From Isoetes taiwanensis (Eukaryota > Streptophyta > Lycopodiopsida > Isoetales > Isoetaceae): 64,000 bases of DNA. Under the pieces are notes generated by a model that was not told the origin of the DNA, did no database searches, and saw nothing but the letters and a program-made list of their open reading frames with translations. Below, piece by piece: positions 33,536-45,942 of this stretch (positions are counted from its first letter, which is position 1; every line of letters begins with the position of its first letter). Made by a program: the position numbers and the translations under genes. Location of the stretch: assembly GCA_021234155.1 (NCBI GenBank), contig JAJEKV010000070.1:5548754-5612753 (forward strand), read 5' to 3'.

Positions 33536-34989
33536 CATATTGGCTCCAACTGCGACAAAAGATACCAAGGCACCACTCATTGGAAAGCTCTTGACGAGAG
33601 GAATCCAAAGGCATGGATCCCACCTTCAGTCGACCCCTCTACTACAAGTTATAGCCATCTGACGGCGGCATAGAAAAAGAAGCTTCCTAGAAAGTCAACT
33701 ATAAATGCTTTGCCACCTCAATACTTTGAAACCCACAAGGGGGCTGCTTGGGGTGGATTGACGTGGCACTGTCGCAACCGTCGATCTCAGATCTGGATGG
33801 CCCAGACAAAGACACCTCAAATACTGGACCACTGGATAAGGGGGGAACTTAAGTGGTGGTTCAATTCGGGCCATCGATCTCAGATCTAGACGGTACAGAC
33901 GACGCCACCTCAAAATATTGGAACACTGGATACAAGTGGGGTGCAATGTTATGCCCAAAATAAATTGACAGACCATTGCTGGATATTATACATGCATCTG
34001 AATATTTGGCATAAGGAAATGTTATATGGTATGAATGGCCATAGTTGTGTGGTGGTCGCATACGCCCCTAGTCTAGCTTAAGGTGGCGTGGTACACATGG
34101 CCTGGGACACTAGGGAACGGTGTGCCTGGGTGTAATGGTTATGGTGATTAACTTGGACCATTAAGATTTATTCCCTTGAATAAATGGTAACAAGGCAATA
34201 GTTATGTTATATTAAGTTAAGGCTATATGGTTGGAACAACCTTAGGTTAAAAAGGTGAGCACTGGAATAGTGGGTGGTGCCACCTACGGCTGTCTGATAC
34301 AGCCTTGATCTGGGGTTGGGGCATCGGAGGTCTGCCGAACCGGTTGCGGGTTTAACCGGCTGCTGCCATAATGCCACGTGGCCTTGCCACGGTGGCAGGA
34401 GATAGAATCAAAGAGCTGGCGGCGGATTGGTCAGGGAGAAAAAGGAGAAGGCCGGATTTGGTCGGAGAACCAAGCAACAAGCCAGGGGAAGGCTACAACT
34501 GCCGGATTTTGTTGCAGAAGGAAGCAACAAGAGTAGACCGAAAGGAAGAGGTCGGAATTAAGAATAAAAGCAGGGGCAATCCGAGAGGATAGTTCTGGTG
34601 GAGACGTTGTCGTACTGGAATTGCAGCAGGGAGCTTATACCTGGTAAGCTTGAGCTGGATGCATTCCAGTATCGCCTTTGGGCAAATATGCTACAGGGAT
34701 TATAGTAGAGTAAGAACTACTAGTGATTAATAAGCGCCATGTTAAACTGGAACAGCAAGACTCTGGGAACACCAGGAACTCATCCCCTATCCTAGTAATT
34801 GCTTAACTGTCCCCTTTCTGAAAATCCGGTCTTTAATCCGAGGAAGCTTAGAGCCTTACCCTGTTGTGACAAACCAGTTTGTTGCAATAGCAACCGTGAG
34901 GGCGCTGCTTGTCATTGCAGTTATTCTAAAGCTGCTAAAACTTCTCCTTTTAATACCCTCTGTGGGCTTAGGATAGTCTTACCCTAGTT
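33536..34989. other. Non-coding region, possible LTR remnants
   Basis: No gene with a domain. Two near copies of a unit containing CGATCTCAGATCT(G/A)GA and ACTGGATA lie at about 33775-33845 and 33868-33925. The part from about 34030 has plant-LTR-like composition (TGTGTGGTGGTCGCATACG and GGTACACATGG), but no PBS or paired LTR was found. Confidence 0.4.
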
Positions 34990-35640
34990 TCGGGGATCCC
35001 GGAGGTAAAAATACCGGCCTCCGGTATCACCATCAGGACTCGACAGAATCCGTTTCAGGCCCTCCCGTTTCATCGTACTGACACACGTGAGGGGGCCTGC
35101 AGAAATCTCGGCCGTCCGCCCACGCGACAAATCCGGGCCGTCCGTGGTGTTCCCCAACTCCGGTATCACCAAAAAAACTCCACCGCGATCCCGCCCTCCG
35201 AAATCACCAACATGTAAGCCCGACCTCCGGGATCACCATTTCCTGGCCGATAACGGAACTGGAATCAGCCGTGGAGATCCCGGCCTCCGGGATCACCGAG
35301 GCCGGCGGTCGTGATTCCTTCCTCCAGGATCACCACCGTGGGGCCGATATCGGCGATCCGATATCGGCCGCATTATCCCCGCCTCCGGGATCACCACCGT
35401 GAGGCCGATATCTCCCTTATCCGATATCGGCCGCGTTATCCCCGCCTCCGGGATCACCACCGTGGGGCCGATATCGGCGATCCGATATCGGCCGCGTTAT
35501 CCCCGCCTCCGGGATCACCAGCGTGGGTCGTGGGACCATGCTGCCCACTGGGTTCGATACCTGATGTGATTCCCTCCTCTGGGATCACCACACTGCCAGA
35601 GTGATTCCCTCCTCTGGGATCCCCACGTACTTTATGCATG
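34990..35640. repeat. Palindromic repeat cluster A (CCTCCGGGATCACC)
   Basis: About ten copies of CCTCCGGGATCACC or close variants, nearly all in this orientation, beginning with a paired GATCCCGGAGG. Within it three ~62-bp tandem units (about 35335-35520) each carry GGCCGATATCGG...CCGATATCGGCC, a perfect 12-bp hairpin. GC content is far above the surroundings. Clusters B (38.8 kb), C (40.3 kb) and D (52.5 kb) share the core. Confidence 0.85.
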
Positions 35641-35965
35641 AAAATCGAAGGTGGCCAGCGGGTGTAGACTGATCGTGCGGCCGGTTTTGAACATGTCAGC
35701 CCATGCACGGACCAACCATTGAGATCTGGACACCTCGGATGTCGGAAACCACCCTCCCGGATCCCACATTTGTCTTCCAGAATTTCTCTGCGCTGCTGCA
35801 TATGCACAGACGGATGTTCGAAGCGGCCTCTGGCAGCTATGGACGTTTGGGGGTTGGAGAAGAAGATAGCACATGTATTTATCTGCTTAAGATTATTTTT
35901 AGGAGGTAAGAAACGTACATCTGAGCTCCCTTTCTCACCATTCCCGGCTGCGTGCTGAAATACAT

Positions 35966-38730
35966 GTGGAGTCACTCCCTAATGGCATTTTCAACCACAG
36001 CAATGTACACTGGTTTCCAGAAGAGCACCAAGTTCCTTCTGTACAGGGAGGTGGAGAAATGCTTGTGTGGACCTGCTACTTCCCAATAAACCGGGTTGAA
36101 GACTTCATTCTTGGAGAGCAAAGAAATTGTGTGGCACCGTGCAGCTTCTACTTAAGGAGTTCCAATCCCGAGAGGGTGCTAAAGAGGCCAACCAGGGATT
36201 CTTATTTGACTATGAAAAGGTATGTATTTCTAAAACCCTATCCTCTAGTTTACTGTTATTGTTGTTTCTGTAGTAGAAAACATTGTAGCAGAAGTATATT
36301 TAATTCTTAGATGTACATGCACTACTTTCATGCACTAATTTTGAACACTCAAAATAGGTATTGGTGCACATATGGTCCCCAGGACAAGACTTTGAACACT
36401 CACATGGTTGCTGATGGACCACGTCAACCTGGCACACGCAGGAAAAGAGTTGAAAGGGGTGAGAGTGTGCGTAGGGGCTGCCAATGCCATTTTACCATTA
36501 GGCAACTCTACCTTCTCCCAGAATGCTCGCAAGTTACTTATTATGGGTTTGAGCATAGAAATCTTCAAGGTGAGCCTTGCCATGATAAATTTGTTGACGT
36601 AGAGAAAGGTATCAGATTCAAGCTAGCACCGTGGATCTCTCAGGAATTGAGGGAATGGGTTAGAGAAAAGCTCGCGCATTGGCACACCCCACGAAGTGTT
36701 ATGAACATGCACGAGGAGAGGTGGAGATTTAAACTAGATGTGCATGGCAAGGATAGTATGTGTAGGGATGACATGCTGAAGATCCAGGATGTTTACAACA
36801 TTGAGAAGAGTGTTGTTAGAAACACTTGGAAGCTACATGAAGACCTTCCTACTAGCATCAACATGTGGGTGCAACAATATCTAGAGTCCGTGTTCTTGTA
36901 TGAACATGGTGACACATTCCAATTGGGAGTGATGACTCCAATCCAAAGAGAGGCAATGCTGAAGTTTGGAAAGAATAGGGCCATTTGCATGGATGCAACC
37001 TTCAAAATTAATGACAAGAGGTACACTACTTTGTGTTCATTTCCATTCTAGATCTTTTCCATAGTCCATTTAAAAATGTCTATAGCATTTCAATTCTAGA
37101 TCCAATGTGAGCTATTGGTTTCTATTATCCAGTTACTATCTTTTTACACTCATTGCCTTCGATGACCATTGCAATGGCTTGCCATTGGCATATGTCATAA
37201 CCAATTCTCAAAAAACTAGGGCTATAACTAAGTGGTTGAAAGCACTAAAGGATTCATTATGCCTGGATGATCCGGATTGGCACCCTTCTTGCATCATTAC
37301 TGACGATGCTGATGCTGAAATCAAGGTGGTAAAAAATGTAAGTAATGCCTGGCATACTTTCTTGCATACTTTCTAACACTAACACTATGGACTGACATTG
37401 TGCACTTGTAGGTTTTCCCAAACGTGCATGTGCAAATATGCATTTGGCATGTGAGAAGAGCCTGGATTAAGTGGCTAAGAAAAAATGTAAGGAGTAAGGT
37501 GCATAGAAATGAAATGTTCAAGGAGCTAGGGAATATAATGTACAAGACAGAGGGGCCTGTAGGGGACAATGAGTACGGTCATGAGTACAGGAAAGCTGTT
37601 AGGAAAGAGGCTATCAAGAGATTGGAAGAGTTGGTGAGGAAGTATCCTCAACACCCTAAATTGTCGGCCTACATGAGTAAGGAGTGGACTAAGAACATCT
37701 GTGAATGGGTATTGGCTACAAGAATGTACATGCACTCCAATCAAGAGACCAATGCTGCCATAGAGGCATGACATGCTGCCCTTAAGTTGCGCCTAGGCAT
37801 ATGTAAACGTGCACTTCGAGGGGGGAGAATTGACCGGGTTGCTCTACATTCTCACTAACAATGTGGAGACACACATGGCTTACATGAGGTAACATTTACA
37901 TACCACTACCTAGTCTAATTTACCTTGCATATTTACCTTGCAAATGATTGATATATAGCTATGTTCTAGGTCTATGAAGGAACATGGATTTGTAGTAAAC
38001 ACCTCACAGGAACAAATAGTAGAGTGCGCAATTAGAGGCTCGGAATATTCTTAAATTTTAACAAGTCACATTTACCAACTTCGAGGAGGGCGAGGCTGAA
38101 GTGCAACCGAAGCGCACTCTTGGGGGTGGCCCGTATTTTGTTCTTTGGAGCACACAAGAATTGGGCATGTTGTGATTGCCCTTGGAGAGCCAAGGGTAAT
38201 CTATGTAAGCATCAGGTGAAAGTTATGCAAATGCTTGGCGATTACAGGGATCAAGATCTCTTACAGGTCTTGGGTTCCAATATGGGACAATAGGTGGGGG
38301 CATGGACCACCTGAAGCCATATGAAGCCGTGCAAGAGAGTTGTGGAGACCAGGGATCCGAGGTGCTTGAGGTAGTACGCCTAGGGGAAGAGTCTCCCTTG
38401 CAAACAAGCAGTCAAGTGGACTTGAAGAAGACTCAGGCCTCCTTGGAGGCGGTAATTGCTAGAGTGATGTCTAGGGCTCGCCAAGATCCTAACATTTTAG
38501 TTGCAACTGATTCTCTCATGAGGCAGCTCGACTTTAGACTTGAGAAGATGGATGACATAGTTGGCACGAGCACTAATATATCAAGTCTACCTGAGCTTAC
38601 CTTGGAGGTCAATTGTGGTACTAGCTTGTCATGGCTGAGGCCTGTGATAGAACTTGGAAAACATAAGGTGAAGAAAGCAAGGAAGAGTTGGAAGGAAGTT
38701 GAGATGGAGGCTTCATGCAAGGCACCATGA
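35966..38730 (+). pseudogene. MULE-type transposase with SWIM zinc finger
   Basis: Exons inferred at 35966-36219, 36358-37032, 37133-37337 and from 37412. An N-terminal FAR1-like zinc domain (GCQCHFTIRQLYLLPEC...H...CHDK) is followed by a DDE core: CMDATFKINDKRYTT (first D), CIITDDADAE (second D), VQICIWHVRRAW, and QETNAAIEA (probable E). A CDCPWRAKGNLCKHQVK SWIM finger lies near 38165-38215, then a C-terminal tail at 38302-38730. This is the order of Mutator-like transposases. Lesions: TGA at 37769-37771 where Tyr is expected just after the E motif, a one-base shift near 37825, and a TAA near 38053. The gene cannot make a full transposase. It lies between repeat clusters A and B and convergent to two minus-strand genes that are probably part of the same element. 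Confidence 0.8.
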
Positions 38731-38842
38731 TTCCCAAATTTTGGGACCTGAAACATGACTTTCAGAACTTGTATTTCTCAATCTTTTAATGCATATCATT
38801 AAATGTAATGTTTAAATGTAATGTAATGGTAAAGTGTCTATC

Positions 38843-39315
38843 CGGTGATCCCGGAGGAGCATATCCCGTCGACGATAAATTTCCCTAAGGTTCCTCTAAG
38901 GTTCTAAGCTTCTAAGGTTCCAAGGTTTTCAAGATTTTCCCGTCCGCGAGCTAGTGATCCCGGAGGACGGGATAACGTGTTGGTGATCCCCACATCCGGG
39001 ATCACCATGAGGCAGACGGATTCTTTTTTAATTTTTTTTCCCTCTGAGGCTCTAAGGTTCCAAGGTTTTCAAGATTTTCCCGTCCGCGAGCTGGTGATCC
39101 CGGATGACGGGATAACGTGTTGGTGATCCCCACCTCCGGGATCACCAACTGGCGGACGGACTCTTTTTTAATTTTTTTTCCGCCGAAGGTTCTAAGGTTC
39201 CAAGGTCTTCAAAATTTTCCCGTCCGCGAGCGGGTGATCCCGGAGGACGGGATCACGGGTCGGTGATCCCCACCTCCGAGATCACCACCAGATACTGATA
39301 TCGTCCTCCGGGATC
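38843..39315. repeat. Palindromic repeat cluster B
   Basis: Three ~120-bp tandem units, each with CCCGTCCGCGAGC, GGTGATCCCGGAGGACGGGAT, then GGTGATCCCCACCTCCGGGATCACC (given in overlapping parts) and a T-rich tail TTTTTTAATTTTTTTTCC. Each unit is a GATCCCGGAGG / CCTCCGGGATC pair able to form a hairpin. It follows the transposase 3' end directly. Confidence 0.85.
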
Positions 39316-39447
39316 CCAGGGAATTTTTAATGGTCTATTTATTTCCATTGTTTCAATGGTTTAATTCTATTCATTTGCATGTTTCAAATGGATCATTAGT
39401 TACAATGGGGCCTTACAATGGCTTAAAACTGACATTCTAATTTGGAA
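39316..39447. other. Short spacer
   Basis: AT-rich spacer between repeat cluster B and the 3' end of the small minus-strand gene; nothing recognisable. Confidence 0.4.
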
Positions 39448-40021
39448 TCATTCTGAATCAACATCAATCACTGTTGCCATGCCTTCTGCCCAGACGTCCT
39501 CAACAGTTATATTGGGCACACCGCAGGGTAGTCTCCACATCATGTGATCGAAGATGTCGCATAGGGATGGATCAGACCCCTCTAGGACTTCCCTGATCAA
39601 AACCTTCTTTCGCAGCCTCCGTGCAGCACACATTTCCTCGAAGCAGGCTTTTAGGGTGTTGCCTTCCCAGACAAGGTCCTTGCCTTGGATAATGCACTTC
39701 TTCAATTTCCAAAGCAATGCCCTATGGCTTGGCCAACCGGGATCAGTGTTCAGAGGCCTAGGGGTGTCTCTGAATTCCCCATTCTCCACGGTCTCTGCAT
39801 GAACCATGAGGGGATCATGAAAAGATTAATATGAAAGTAGATAAAACATAAATATGAAGGAAGACAACAACATGCTTACTTTGGAACGTTTTGATGCTGT
39901 CAGGTTGGGCGAGATTTAGCCCCACATCCTCCTGAATTTCATTCAAGTGGACGAGAATATCCTCAAGACTGTGGGCATTGATGGCACTGCTCTCAACAAG
40001 CTGTTGTCGGGTCCTCACCAT
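39448..40021 (-). CDS. Small two-exon transposon-associated protein
   Basis: Exon 1 is 40021-39880 (start MVRTRQQLVESSAINAH) and exon 2 is 39794-39448. The 85-base intron is GTAAGC...ATGCAG; the join gives SIKTFQ-KTVENGEF and a total of 162 codons without a stop. The product is charged, with an acidic C-terminus (TVIDVDSE) and no domain I recognise. It lies between repeat clusters B and C, on the same strand as the Ulp1-like gene and convergent to the transposase, as expected for an accessory gene of the same element. Function unknown. The clean splice sites argue that it is a real gene and not noise. Confidence 0.55.
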
Positions 40022-40251
40022 CTGTCACTTGGCTTGAACAGTAAGCAAATGAACTCGACTGCTACTGAACTCAACTGAAACCAACTAACTTTCTACCAAG
40101 AACAACTACGGCAAGGGTATATATAGACTCATGAATCAACCGTTGTACTATCCGTTGTACAACGGTTAACCCATGATTTCAATTTTTAATGGTAAAGTGG
40201 TGAAGTCGACTTTTTTTTCAATGGCTAGGTAATTCTATTATTTTTTTTGAC

Positions 40252-40890
40252 GTGGGGATCCCGGAGGACGGAATCTCCTTGTGGTGATCCCGGCCTCCGG
40301 GAACACCACACAGTCGATCCCGTCCTCCGAGATCACCAACCAGCGGACGATATTTTTTAAAGCCTTTTTTTTACTGGCGGACGTAATTCTATTCTTTTTT
40401 TTTTTTTTTTGGGTTTCTGGTGATCCCGGAGGACGGAATCTCCTTGTGGTGATTTCGGCCTCCGGGAACACCACACAGTTGATCCCGTCCTCCGGGATCA
40501 CCAACCAGCGGACGGCATTTTTTAAAGCCTTTTTTTAATGGCGGACGTAATTCTATTCTTTTTTTTTTTGGGTTTCTGGTGATCCCGGAGGACGGAATCC
40601 ACTTGCGGTGATCCCGTCCTCCGGGATCACCAATTTGCGGACGGGATTTTTTGAAGGCTAAGTTTCACTAGTCTTTTTTTTTTTTTTTGTGCTGTCTGGG
40701 GATCCCGGAGGACGGAATCAAATTGTGGTGATCCCGTCCTCCGGGATCACCATTATAATGGTTTGTCTTTTTTGGTGGTTTGTCTTTTTTAATGGTTGTT
40801 TTATTATTTGGCTCCCTGGGGATCCCGGAGGTGTTCAAATTTTGGGATCCCAGAGCTATTCAAGTTTCGGGATCCCAGAGGTGTTCAAAT
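40252..40890. repeat. Palindromic repeat cluster C
   Basis: Four tandem units of about 130-170 bp. Each has GATCCCGGAGGACGGAATC, then CCTCCGGGATCACC (or GAACACC), then GCGGACGG, a TTTTT-AAAGCC segment and a long T run. It ends with two single copies (GGGATCCCAGAGGTGTTCAA). Same core as clusters A, B and D. Confidence 0.85.
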
Positions 40891-41278
40891 TCAGTTCATC
40901 TGTTGTGAAGTGCCATGGGATGCAGATTGACAAGTCAAGAGTGAACCCAGAATAGAGAAAAGGAAAGCAAGTTCCCACTTCAATTAACCATTGAAAAACT
41001 GTCATATTTACAAACATAGCAGACAATTTACATGTTGAACAAGGAACAACCTTTTTTTCTGTTATGGATAGATAGATGGAGAGAGTATTTTCGCCAGGCA
41101 AAGATCATGGACCATTCATTGCTTAGTTGGGCAACCCAACCAGCATCAACTTGGGATCACGCGCAGGCATCTCGAACTCGAGACCTATAGTTGCTAATCT
41201 GGTTGCTACCCGGATCATGGGGCATCAAGTAGAAGGTTGATTTTACCCCGCAGAAGGTTGATTTTCTGCATTTAACTT
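40891..41278. other. Spacer 3' of the Ulp1-like gene
   Basis: No gene. Probably the 3' flank of the minus-strand protease gene. Confidence 0.4.
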
Positions 41279-43421
41279 CTACTTAAAGATCACCTTGAAG
41301 CCTGTCCTCAAATTGTCCATGTCTTCTTTGGCAAACCAGTCCGGCTGATCACCATCTGAAGACATCAGATTATAAATGAACAGTACATAAATTTGCTAAC
41401 CAAAAAAGACAAAAGATAAGACAATGATAACTCACATCTATCTCCTTGTTGTAAATTTTCCTGATGAATTTCTGCACACAACCAATAACATAGATGCCAC
41501 AATCCTGGTTGTTGTGTAGCTGTGGAGCTTCCATCAAGATTACTGGTGCATTATGCAATGCTGATGCCTCGTGCCTCCACCTCTTAAATACATCACTTAA
41601 AAACCTGCAAGTCAAGGCATTAGAAGATAGGCTATGAATGTATGGTTAGCAAATGTTAAACTCACAAAGTGATGAACCCGCGTGTTGGAGCATGGAGGTG
41701 ATCAAAGGAATCAAAATGCAATATGCAAAGGCAAGGCTTATTGAGTTTCTGGCATGCCAAAGGATCAGCCACCAAAATGAACAGGCTCCAATGGCCACTG
41801 CATAGGACAAGCTGCAATCAATTCAAACCAGAACTAGAAATGCAATAAAAATTCAATTCAAACCAGAACTAGAACCCAATTTACCTGGCATTAACCGGTA
41901 TGTAGTAGAACTGTGCATACTGGATTTTCCACACGGCCTTACCAAAGGGGGATCCTGGAATTAGCTTCACAAACTGCTCGTAGGCACCACACAGGCCCGG
42001 TTTCGTGCCATTTAGGAACAGGCCAAAAGCAGCAGGGTGGAGGAAGACATGATGACAGCATTTTTGGTGAGGAATTGAGAGTGCAAGAACCCTGCCAAAG
42101 CTGAATTTAGCTTACCATGCAAGAAATAAAAACAAGGACAACACACCTACAGTAAATAAGCTCCTAAGCAGTCGGCATCGATCTCGGAATCACCTGGAAT
42201 AGTGGAGAATTTGAGAGCCTCTGCCTCCGAGATGTGGAATTCAACATCGAATGATTTGCTGCCCACCTTCAACAGAGGACTTTGAACCACAATTGGATAA
42301 TCTAGAGAAAATTTAAACTGCCAAAGCTCCTTTCTGATCCCTCTGTCATATGATATTACAACAGCGAAGAAGTGGGGGTCCAGCATATACAAATACCACA
42401 TTTTTATCTTGCTCGGGGTCGGGGGAGCCAATTCATCTGCATTTTCAAGCTCATCCTCTGATTCTTCATGCACAATCTGGTTTGGAGCCATCAGATCTGC
42501 ATCCCTCCGGGCCTGCACAAAAGTCTGCTTCCTTGGGGTACCCTGCCGACTTGGGGTGTTCAAATTTAGGGTTTTCGGAGGAGGTGAAATAAATTCAAGT
42601 CTATTTGCAGCGTCTACCTCCACACTCACATCGTCATCGTCCAACTGGCGTTGTTCCTCGCTCAAATCGCCAAACAAATCCTTATCATCCAAATTGCCAT
42701 GCCTGCTCTTAATCCTTTCCTTGATCTCCCTTATCCGCTCTTCCTGCATTTCAAGTTCTGTGGCCTCCTTTCTCCGCAACTGCAGGTTTATAAACTCGGC
42801 TCGGGCCGTGTCATCCAGAAGGCCGAGGGCGATTTGGTCATCTGCCATACGCTCTGCTGCTGCCCCTGCCCTCTGAAGTTTTCTGCTCAGATTGTGGCTG
42901 AATTTGAAGTCGGGATCAAGAGATCTCTGAAACCTTATCTTCCCATAATCTCTAACCCTCACCTCAGCCTTATTCTTCGGAATTCGACCCCTTGGCGCAT
43001 CTGGAACCCTGTAATTATTCAATAGCTGATGCACCCTGAACCTATGATTCTCCAGTTCCATCTTCCTGCTGTAGGATTTGCTGCAATCACCGACTTGGCA
43101 ACGCCATTTTCGACTGAGCTGATCATACCTGTAATCCTTCAAAACTTCTTGAGTTGTCAGCTCCTCACTTGGATTGACGTTAAAACATTCAACATTACTT
43201 TTCGGCGCCTCATCCTCATCTGCATTTTGTGCATTTTTTTGCACATCTGCATTTCCTTCCCATTGGCCATCGACTGAACCCTCGGGCCTGGCAGCAGGGG
43301 TAATCTTCTGTGGCGAAGCTCCTTTAGCTCTTGCTTCTGCCCTTAATCTCTTTTTGTTCGGGGATTGAACCTCTTGGTCGGATTCATCCGCAGTCGGGCA
43401 ATTTCCAAGCCGAGTTTTCTT
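41279..43421 (-). CDS. C2H2 zinc finger-coiled coil-Ulp1 (C48) protease
   Basis: Minus-strand gene with exons inferred at 43421-42151, 42100-41885, 41797-41666, 41604-41436 and about 41355-41279. The first three joins keep the frame with GT-AG sites; the last join is out by one base and unresolved. An NLS-like PNKKRLRAEARAK is followed by a C2H2 finger (C-x4-C-x12-H-x4-H, WRCQVGDC...H....H). Then come a charged coiled coil (LEMQEERIREIKERI), an acidic region, and the protease: DADCLGAYLL, AQFYYIPVNA, GHWSLFILVAD (catalytic His), ILHFDSFDH (Asp), APQLHNNQDCGIYV (Gln/Cys). Ulp1 peptidases cleave SUMO; versions carried by MULE and CACTA elements are of unknown role. Open across all joins with the triad present, unlike the neighbouring transposase. 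The true start is unclear: a TAG at 43422-43424 follows MGQ, and no ATG opens the exon, so an upstream exon is likely. Confidence 0.75.
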
Positions 43422-43471
43422 CTATTGCCCCATTCCAGTTCTCGTTAATGGACGTATTTAGGCTGATTTCG

Positions 43472-44230
43472 AGGTTAATCACATAAAAAACGATGCCCAT
43501 ATCCTCCTACAAACCCCCCATAAAAAACCCCTTAAAATCCCCCTTTTCGTGGAATGGACATGATTTTCAGAAACAGGGTATTTGGCCACAATCCCCCCGT
43601 TGTGATTTTGTAGATTAATATCCCCTTATTTGAATTTTTTTTATATTCCCCATTGCCATATGCAATGGTCATACCCCTTTTCTCACAAATAATGTTCATA
43701 CCCCTTTCTAGGAACAACCCCCCTTTGTGATTTTGTAGTTTAATATACCCTTATTCCGTTCATACCCCTTATTCCGTTCATACCCACTCTTCTCAACCAT
43801 CCTTCTTTTCTAGGAACAATCCCCCTTTGTGATTTTGTAGTGTAATATACCCTTATTCCGTTCATACCCCTTATTCCGTTCATACCCCTCCTCTCAACCA
43901 TCCTCATTTTATGTTTAATATCCCCTTATGTTTAATATCCCCTTATTCCGCTCATACCCCTTTTATGTTTATACTCCTTTTCCGCTCATACTCTTTTTTA
44001 TGTTTAATATCCCCTTATTCCGTTCATACCCCTCTTCTCAACCATCCTCCTTTTGTGACCTTGTAATTTAATCCTATACTGTTAATACCCTTTTCTCAAA
44101 AATCCCCTTCGTGATTTTGTGTTTAATATCCCCTTATTCTGTTCATACCCCTCTTCTCAACCATCCCCCTTTTGTGACCTTGTATTTAATATCCCGTACT
44201 TAGTTAATACCCTTTTCAACAAAAACATTT
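43472..44230. repeat. C-rich tandem array (TAATATCCCCTTATTCCGTTCATACCCC)
   Basis: Diverged copies of a ~70-bp unit, with phrases such as ATATCCCCTTATTCCG, TTCATACCCC, CTCAACCATCC and TTTTGTGATTTTGTA. It sits upstream of the protease gene. Its inner end (ACGATGCCCATATCCTCC at 43491-43508) matches, inverted, 52355-52375, so it is an inverted partner of the array at 51.66-52.37 kb. Probably a terminal or promoter region of the transposon family. Confidence 0.75.
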
Positions 44231-45942
44231 TTATCCCGTTGTATTTAAACAAATACATTTTTAAGCCTTTAAAACCTTTGAATCCAAATTCAAAGTTCTT
44301 TTCCACTAGATGAGGCATAAAAACCCCCAGATTCTTGCAATACATGCAAATATTTCTTAATCTTAATGCTAAAGTACAATGCTACTAAAGTACATTTTAT
44401 CTTATGTGTTTTAAATTCCACTTAAAATATTACAGAGTTTTAGAATAAAACAGAATATTTATGAAAATAGAAGAGAAATTTTTTCCCAAATTCTGCTTCA
44501 TATTGTTGCAGGCCTGATTTGTTGCTTTTTTTTACTCATTAAAATGATAAAACCGCCCAAACCTCCTTATAGACCTACATACGATTTAACTTGCCCCTTC
44601 AACAAAGAACTTTAAAAGGACCCAAGTCATATGTTCCATACATCCAATCATGCAAGATGCATAAAAATGATCCCAAATACTTCTTAAATTCTTTTATTGA
44701 AAAATATCCAAAGAATTTACAAACTAGATCAATCCATAGAAATGTCCTAAGTCATATGATATCCATGTCATGCTTAAAAGAAAAAAATAGCAATTTACAA
44801 CATAGGTCATCCATGTCCCCGCTTTACAACATGCTTTTCAAAACCACAAAATATCTCAAATACTCATGTCATGCTTAATAGCAAATAAAATAAGACAGCA
44901 TTGTAAGATTTTTATCCACGTGTTCAGCTATAACACTTACCACTTTTTAGTGAAAGCATAAAGCAAACCAGAATATGTCAAATGTAAATCCACGTTTCTG
45001 AGGTATTGCAGTAGCAAGAATTTTCTTCAGCGTCCAAGACTTCATCCTAAACCAAATACGAGCATATTTGAAAGAGTAAAGTTGGTTACCTGCATTGAAC
45101 CAAGCCTAAGTTAGCTTTAAACAAGCTAACTAGACCAAAGAATGATGTAAGCTATAACTCTACTCGGCTCATCGCCCTTTACCAAATAATTATAAGAGCT
45201 CAAAATAAATTGTAGGCCATGCCTCAGTACATGTCCACAGTTACCCATATGGTTATAGTGAAAGAGAAACCTCTGGGTAGGAATAAACTAATCCATAAGC
45301 ACATAAAATGCATTCTGCTGCAATTTTTCAAACTGCATACTTCCTTACCATTTGTAGGCAGTTCTTAGACATAGTTCCATAGATATATTGTCAGCACATC
45401 ATTTCATATCTTGCTCTACCTTAGGCCAAGCTTTTAAAACCCTCAATCAAACTTAAAATCAAATACTAGAAAGTCCAAAAAGAAGTTTCAGAATATGTGC
45501 AACTATAGTTGTTTTTTTTTCCAAACGGCGGGCCATACTTTAGTTTCAAGGGCTAGATCAGCTCAGAATTAATAAGCATTAGAATAAATTTGCCATGCTC
45601 TGTCGCACAGGTTATCTCATATAATGGCAAACACCTATTCTGCTTTCTTTTTTAACTTCTATGCGCATGTACTACCTATATAATAAGCTGCCAAATCTCA
45701 TGTCTTCAAAAAGACCCAGATTATTTGTGTATATCACTTACAAAACGAATTTAAGAGTACAAAATAAATTGCATGCACTCAAGCAATATTTTAATGCTGC
45801 AATAGTTTTCTTAAGTTTATATCAGTTAAAAAACTGGAGAATAGCTTTTCTTTATCATGAGCCAGTAATGCTAGCTGTCTACGAAAATCTGTAACCTAGG
45901 TAGTTTGCTCTATCAATTCACACTTAAATTCGTAGAAGGGCG
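44231..45942. other. Gene-poor region
   Basis: No recognised gene. Short ORFs at 44591-44878 and 45661-45894 lack domains. The likely right border of the C-rich-array transposon lies somewhere in the first few hundred bases. Confidence 0.4.

Noticed and set aside
35335-35520. CRISPR-like regular spacing of ~62-bp repeats
   Set aside because: Units are near-identical along their full length with no variable spacers, no cas genes are present and the host is a plant; it is an ordinary tandem repeat.
35454-35975. Minus-strand 173-codon ORF
   Set aside because: It overlaps the palindromic cluster and the region before the transposase start; its C-terminal part is translated repeat and no domain is visible.
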